IMG/VR virus record: IMGVR_UViG_3300014050_000128
Coordinates: 1 to 24,815 of that record
Length of the DNA: 24,815 nt
Reading direction: 5' to 3' (one strand)
Source of the DNA: a virus
The position numbers were made by a program, and so were the translations under genes. A model generated the notes under the pieces. That model saw only the letters and a program-made list of their open reading frames with translations, made no database searches and was not told where the DNA came from. Shown here piece after piece: positions 21,100 through 24,815 of this stretch; positions within the stretch are counted from its first letter, which is position 1, and the number at the start of each line of letters is the position of its first letter.

Positions 21100-22080
21100 T
21101 CACAATTCAATAAATTGTTTGACAAAATCTTTAGAAGCACGAAGTAAGTATGCAGCATTATCTTGAAATCCAAAAGTGATCAAATAATCATTTTTGGATT
21201 CGGTCATACCAACAGCAAACTCAATTTCGGCATTTAAGAATGAAAACTGTTTTGATACTTTTACAATATTCCAATCTTCATCCCAAACAATAAATCGATG
21301 TTTATAAGTTCCATCCTTTCTTCCTGCTGGACTCTTAAATAAAAAGGTTTCATGATTCAAACAAAACCTTTGTTTATTTTCAAAAGGAATGACTTGAGAT
21401 CCTCCACGCAAATCAATACATCCAATATCTTTCCAATTGGTAAGTACAACCTGTTCAGTAGTTCCAGTTTTAATATCATATTTCACAACTTCAGTACCAT
21501 TAGTCCACTTCACAAAATGATATGGCATATCAACGATTGGCATCCAATTCTTTTCACAATAAGAATCATTTGCTCCTGGAGTTGGAATACGATATTGATT
21601 AATTTCTTTTACTGAATTTTCCGAAATTTCTAGTTCGGAAAGTTCCATTCTCCCAGTTCCAATTGAATCTAAATCTCTTCGCACACCAGTAACATAAAGT
21701 TTTCCTTCCCAACGAACAATACGGCAGTCTTCCAATCCAACAAATTCCCAAAGTTCCTTATCAGGAAATTTAGAAGTGTCAATACGGTGATATGATTTCA
21801 TTTGCATATTTTCATCCAATTCGCACATAATATTATTTGTGCGAAGATGCATATCATTTTCTGGATGAATATAAACTAAAGGTCCCCAAGGATGCTCAAA
21901 TTTTTTCTTCTCTGAATGATATAATGTGTAATTAATATTCCTAAGGTTAACTAAAATCTTACCATTATCATTATAAACAGAAGGATTGGTAAGAGAAGGT
22001 CCTTTTAAGTCTGATGATGGAATAAGAAGTGGATGAATACTTCCACCATTTTCAAGAGCAAGTTTAACAAAATTACTCAT
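21100..22080 (-). CDS. Five-bladed propeller protein, GH43/GH130-like
   Basis: 326 aa. The repeated beta pattern and the motifs LTNPSVYNDNGKILVNLRNINYTLYH (about 30-55), FVGLEDCRIVRWEGKLYVTGV (about 113-133) and CEKNWMPIVDMP (about 174-185) are like the GxEDPR and NW-P sites of five-bladed beta-propeller glycosidases and phosphorylases (GH43/GH130 type). In phage glycan cassettes such proteins are usually annotated as predicted glycosylases. Whether it cleaves, phosphorolyses or only binds sugars is not shown; the usual 'EDP' reads EDC here. It is the first gene of the glycan cassette, directly after a strong sigma70 promoter, and its stop overlaps the GTG alternative start of the next gene. 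Confidence 0.7.
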   Translation of the reverse strand: MSNFVKLALENGGSIHPLLIPSSDLKGPSLTNPSVYNDNGKILVNLRNINYTLYHSEKKKFEHPWGPLVYIHPENDMHLRTNNIMCELDENMQMKSYHRIDTSKFPDKELWEFVGLEDCRIVRWEGKLYVTGVRRDLDSIGTGRMELSELEISENSVKEINQYRIPTPGANDSYCEKNWMPIVDMPYHFVKWTNGTEVVKYDIKTGTTEQVVLTNWKDIGCIDLRGGSQVIPFENKQRFCLNHETFLFKSPAGRKDGTYKHRFIVWDEDWNIVKVSKQFSFLNAEIEFAVGMTESKNDYLITFGFQDNAAYLLRASKDFVKQFIEL

Positions 22081-22103
22081 AAATCCAGTATAGTTTATTC
22101 AAA

Positions 22104-22132
22104 AGTATAACATATTTTAGAAGTAAAGTCAA
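22104..22132 (-). promoter_or_regulatory. Sigma70 promoter of the glycan cassette
   Basis: TTGACT (22132-22127), 17-bp spacer, TATACT (22109-22104), with TG one base before the -10 box. Ten of twelve hexamer bases match consensus. It lies 23 bp before ATG 22080 and after the fibre stop, so the cassette need not depend on fibre transcription. No clear terminator separates them; only a short CTAAAA/TTTTAG palindrome (22137-22149) is visible. Confidence 0.78.
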
Positions 22133-22166
22133 TATACTAAAAATTTTAGCATTCGATGTGATATAT

Positions 22167-24815
22167 TTAATTAATTTTGAATATCTCCATCTTCGTCCAA
22201 GCCCCATCAGCAGTTCCAGTAACTGTTTGTCCTCCTGGATTTCCAGTATAAACAGTAAAATCAATATAATCTGTTGTTCCATTCATAGTTACAATACCAC
22301 AGGCATTCATTGTGTATTGGAATGTTTGTATGCCAACTTGAGATATTGCAAAAGTACTGCCATTTTTTCTTAACTGAATATTTGTTTGGTTATTTGTAAC
22401 CGAACCCGCAGAAATGTTCATCATTGCGTCAACATGATAAGTTCCTGCAACAGTTGGAGTTGTGCGAGTTGTAATACCACTATACCAACCATTAGTATCA
22501 CTTGTTGCAGTAAAACCAATTAAAGTATCAGTATTAATAGGTATAGTTTGGTTTGTAAGTCTTGCAAGTTTTACATAATAATTTCCAGCAGCATTTAGGT
22601 TTCCAGTAATGGTTGTAACACCACTAATTCTTACATTACCAACAATATCCAATTTTGATATTGGATTTGTGGTTCCAATACCTAGATTACCAGAAACATA
22701 AGCACCACCAGTAACCTGAAGAAGTTGTGATGCAGTTCCTGTTGAAGTTGCGGATCCTACAAGAAGATTACCGGAACTTGTAATTCTCAATAATTCTGTT
22801 CCGTTTGATGCTGCAAGAAATGGAATTGCTTTCTGCCCTGCACCAGGACTTGATAATAAGTATGCATCTGCATAAACACCAATACATTGTGCCTTTCCAT
22901 AAGCAACAAACTTACCTCCAATTGCACCTTCCAATAGTGCCCCATTATTAACATTATAAGTAGTGGTAGCAACATTTGCAGTTCCCTCTACACCAATATT
23001 AAGAGTTCCATAATTATTAGCAGTATTACTCGATAAACCTACAATAGATGATGCGGTTTGATATGCTTGGGTTGTTGTGTAAGTATACGCTTCAATTCCA
23101 TAATAAGGACCACCATATAATCCAGCAGTTCCAGGAATATCAATTCTAATTCCAGTTTGTGGCGCATATCTCCCACCAAGTTGATTAACTTTTATTCCAT
23201 ATTGTCTTGTGGTAGTTATGGGTAAATAATAACCCATTCCAACTTGAAGTGCTGTTGTGGCATTTGCAGGATCTCCAGAAGAATAATAAATTTCAGCATA
23301 TGCACTAGAAATACCTGCAGGATCTGCTCTTCCAACTCCAAGATTACCAGAAACATAAGCACCACCAGTAACCTGAAGTAGTTGTGATGCGGTTCCTGTT
23401 ATTGCTGTGGATCCTAATACAAGTTCTCCAGTCCCAAAAAGAGTTGCAATAGTTGTAATTCCCGCATACCATTTAAAGTTTCTGGAGATATTTGGAATAG
23501 AATTCCATAAAGTATCTGTGTCATAACCAATAGCATAATCTACCGCAACGGAATTTATGTTTGGATATAACGTAATTTTAGTTCCAGGACTTCTTGTTGA
23601 GAATGTGGGGGCACCAATACCATTTTGGTTAAAGTCAATTCTATTTCCATTTGAACCATTCAGGTAAAATTGTCCACCACCATCTGCGGCAGAGTTTGCT
23701 TGTGTAGATTGAAATTGATTTGAAATTACAATACTTCCTGCTGTTGTGTTATCAGTAACACCAACACCTATTCCACCACTAATGTAAGCATTGCCAGTGA
23801 CCTGAAGTCTTTGTGATGCAGTTCCTGTTGAGGTTGCAGATCCTACAAGAATATTACCTGCGTGATACATCGGTGAAGATGTATCAGAACTATAAATGGA
23901 ATAACGATTGGTTAAAGTTCCACTAACAATTGGAGTTGCTAAATATAAACCATAATAATTTGTAAGTTGTCCCGTAAGTGCTACTGTTGGTGCTACATAA
24001 TATCCATAATAATTAGTGATAGTTCCAATACCAGTTCCTGATGCAGCACCGACTTGCATAATGTTATAGGAACCATAAGCATTGGTTGATGATGCAGAAC
24101 GGTTTGCTGGTGTGCCGACTGCTGTTGAATTATATGTGGTATAAATGTTAGTTGCAGTTGCTTTGGTAATACTAACTGTATTTTCACTTCCGTATGCAAA
24201 TCCTGTTACAACAGATTGATCTATATTAGTTAGATGAGATACGAAATTGACACTCCCAGTAAGAACATTAGATGCATAAGAAGAAACATCAGTTGTACTG
24301 TTTCTATATACACCATTATAAAATCCACATCCACCAATTCTTGCGGTAGATGCAGTTCCCGCAACATTAGTATAATTTTGCAATCCATAAAGAGTTGCAG
24401 AATAACTTCCGTTTGCAGAAGTCAATGCGTGACTGAATATTGATGGTTCGTAATATTTAATGGCAGTCTGAGAAGCATCAAAACTATATGCGGTTTCTGG
24501 TTGAACCAATAGATCAACTGATGATGCATTATAATTCTTACTATCTAATGTAGTATACCAAATAGACTGAGTGCTTCCTATTGAAGTTTCTACTTTTGTG
24601 GTTCCATTAACTTGGAGAGTTGTTGTTGGATTTGTGGTTCCAATACCTACATTCTGACTTGAAGCAATATAAACAAAATTAGTAGCACCAGCAGATACAT
24701 TATTGTTATTGAAGATAACTTGAGTATTAGATCCAGAAATAGGCCCAGTTAAACCTTGAACACCTTGTGTTCCTTGAGTACCCTGAAGTCCTTGAACACC
24801 TTGTGTTCCTTGAGT
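22167..24815 (-). CDS. Collagen-like tail fibre or whisker protein, 3' part
   Basis: The frame is open from the right window edge to TAA at 22167 (882 aa, 5' end missing). An apparent start at 24509 is only an internal TTG codon. Seen in order: seven Gly-X-Y triplets (TQGTQGVQGLQGTQGTQGVQ, then GLTGP) at residues 1-25; a VGIGTTNPTTTLQVNG module; a Tyr/Ser/Thr-rich beta region (to about 300); then three more 'LQVTG(G/N)AY(V/I)SG-(L/I)G(V/I)G' modules near 315, 460 and 680; and a C-terminal ~115-aa head (YYVKLARLTNQTIPINTDTLIGF...TKMEIFKIN) that resembles a C1q/TNF-like trimer. Such modular fibres are host-recognition structures. The Ala/Ser/Thr/Gly-rich composition and periodic SAT-STGTASQLLQVTG blocks show repeated module duplication. 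Confidence 0.85.
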   Translation of the reverse strand, partial: TQGTQGVQGLQGTQGTQGVQGLTGPISGSNTQVIFNNNNVSAGATNFVYIASSQNVGIGTTNPTTTLQVNGTTKVETSIGSTQSIWYTTLDSKNYNASSVDLLVQPETAYSFDASQTAIKYYEPSIFSHALTSANGSYSATLYGLQNYTNVAGTASTARIGGCGFYNGVYRNSTTDVSSYASNVLTGSVNFVSHLTNIDQSVVTGFAYGSENTVSITKATATNIYTTYNSTAVGTPANRSASSTNAYGSYNIMQVGAASGTGIGTITNYYGYYVAPTVALTGQLTNYYGLYLATPIVSGTLTNRYSIYSSDTSSPMYHAGNILVGSATSTGTASQRLQVTGNAYISGGIGVGVTDNTTAGSIVISNQFQSTQANSAADGGGQFYLNGSNGNRIDFNQNGIGAPTFSTRSPGTKITLYPNINSVAVDYAIGYDTDTLWNSIPNISRNFKWYAGITTIATLFGTGELVLGSTAITGTASQLLQVTGGAYVSGNLGVGRADPAGISSAYAEIYYSSGDPANATTALQVGMGYYLPITTTRQYGIKVNQLGGRYAPQTGIRIDIPGTAGLYGGPYYGIEAYTYTTTQAYQTASSIVGLSSNTANNYGTLNIGVEGTANVATTTYNVNNGALLEGAIGGKFVAYGKAQCIGVYADAYLLSSPGAGQKAIPFLAASNGTELLRITSSGNLLVGSATSTGTASQLLQVTGGAYVSGNLGIGTTNPISKLDIVGNVRISGVTTITGNLNAAGNYYVKLARLTNQTIPINTDTLIGFTATSDTNGWYSGITTRTTPTVAGTYHVDAMMNISAGSVTNNQTNIQLRKNGSTFAISQVGIQTFQYTMNACGIVTMNGTTDYIDFTVYTGNPGGQTVTGTADGAWTKMEIFKIN
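22674..22773. repeat. Fibre module repeat, copy A
   Basis: DNA for GSATSTGTASQLLQVTGGAY-SGNLGIG. A 38-bp run (22684-22721) is identical to copy B at 23341-23378. Boundaries are approximate. Confidence 0.75.
23331..23422. repeat. Fibre module repeat, copy B
   Basis: Same module as copy A, 657 bp away, with 38 identical bases and a diverged edge (AITGTASQLLQ). Boundaries are approximate. Confidence 0.75.
23762..23858. repeat. Fibre module repeat, copy C
   Basis: A more diverged copy (SATSTGTASQRLQVTGNAYISGGIGVG); the part for GSATSTGTASQ is almost identical in DNA to copy A. Boundaries are approximate. Confidence 0.65.
24754..24815. repeat. Tandem repeat coding for collagen-like Gly-X-Y
   Basis: A 26-base stretch (24754-24779) recurs exactly at 24790-24815, period 36 bp, i.e. 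four Gly-X-Y triplets. The repeat continues past the window edge, so its copy number is unknown. Confidence 0.85.

Noticed and set aside
22600-24815. CRISPR-like regularly spaced repeats
   Set aside because: The repeats are in-frame protein modules of a fibre with irregular, long spacing and no cas genes.

Overview
The window is part of the genome of a T4-like myovirus, most probably a cyanophage or a close relative infecting aquatic bacteria. The evidence is a set of recognisable T4 core proteins (gp4, gp26, gp48, gp53, gp32, gp59, gp33), the accessory set typical of marine and freshwater T4-likes (ThyX, PhoH, a RecB-like exonuclease, a glutaredoxin, and a DUF1825-like protein of the kind shared with cyanobacteria), very AT-rich coding sequence, and T4-type late promoters (TATAAATA or CATAAATA). 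No photosynthesis gene is present, so the host is inferred, not shown. The first ~70-85 bases are GC-rich and read as the C-terminal part of a bacterial UmuC (DNA polymerase V), so the left end looks like a chimeric assembly join.

Layout. (1) 1-3484, minus strand: tail genes transcribed right to left, in the order tail-tube-like protein, gp26 baseplate hub, a 57-aa gp51-position protein, tape-measure/gp29-like protein. A 766-bp GIY-YIG homing-endonuclease element in the opposite orientation splits the last two. It is flanked by a 26-bp direct repeat derived from the 3' end of the gene it entered. (2) 3520-6126, plus strand: gp4 head completion, an unknown structural-cluster protein, gp48 tail tube cap, gp53 wedge. 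(3) 6157-11701, minus strand: tightly overlapping replication and late-transcription operon (two small ORFs, thyX, a second GIY-YIG gene, a small ORF, phoH, exonuclease, gp33, gp59, DUF1825-like, gp32). (4) 11731-13266, minus strand: three unknown phage genes between a late promoter and a terminator. (5) 13273-22132, minus strand: a ~8.9-kb glycan cassette ending in a glutaredoxin. In transcription order it holds a five-bladed propeller protein, two DxD glycosyltransferases, an FkbM methyltransferase, a GT11 fucosyltransferase, a 1040-aa triple glycosyltransferase with TPRs, and a methyltransferase-glycosyltransferase fusion. A sigma70-like promoter precedes it. (6) 22167-24815, minus strand: the 3' part of a large fibre gene with collagen-like Gly-X-Y repeats, running off the window.

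Regulation can be partly read from the sequence. Morphogenesis genes and both homing endonucleases have T4 late -10 boxes; each endonuclease has one exactly 24 nt before its ATG. gp32 and the glycan cassette have host-type sigma70 promoters with a shared TGTTATA(A/C)T box. The gp32 mRNA leader has no G and no Shine-Dalgarno sequence, which fits autogenous repression by gp32. The best candidates for something undescribed are the homing element, which appears to repair the gene it enters and supplies outward late promoters, and the early-promoter glycan cassette lying next to a collagen-like fibre.
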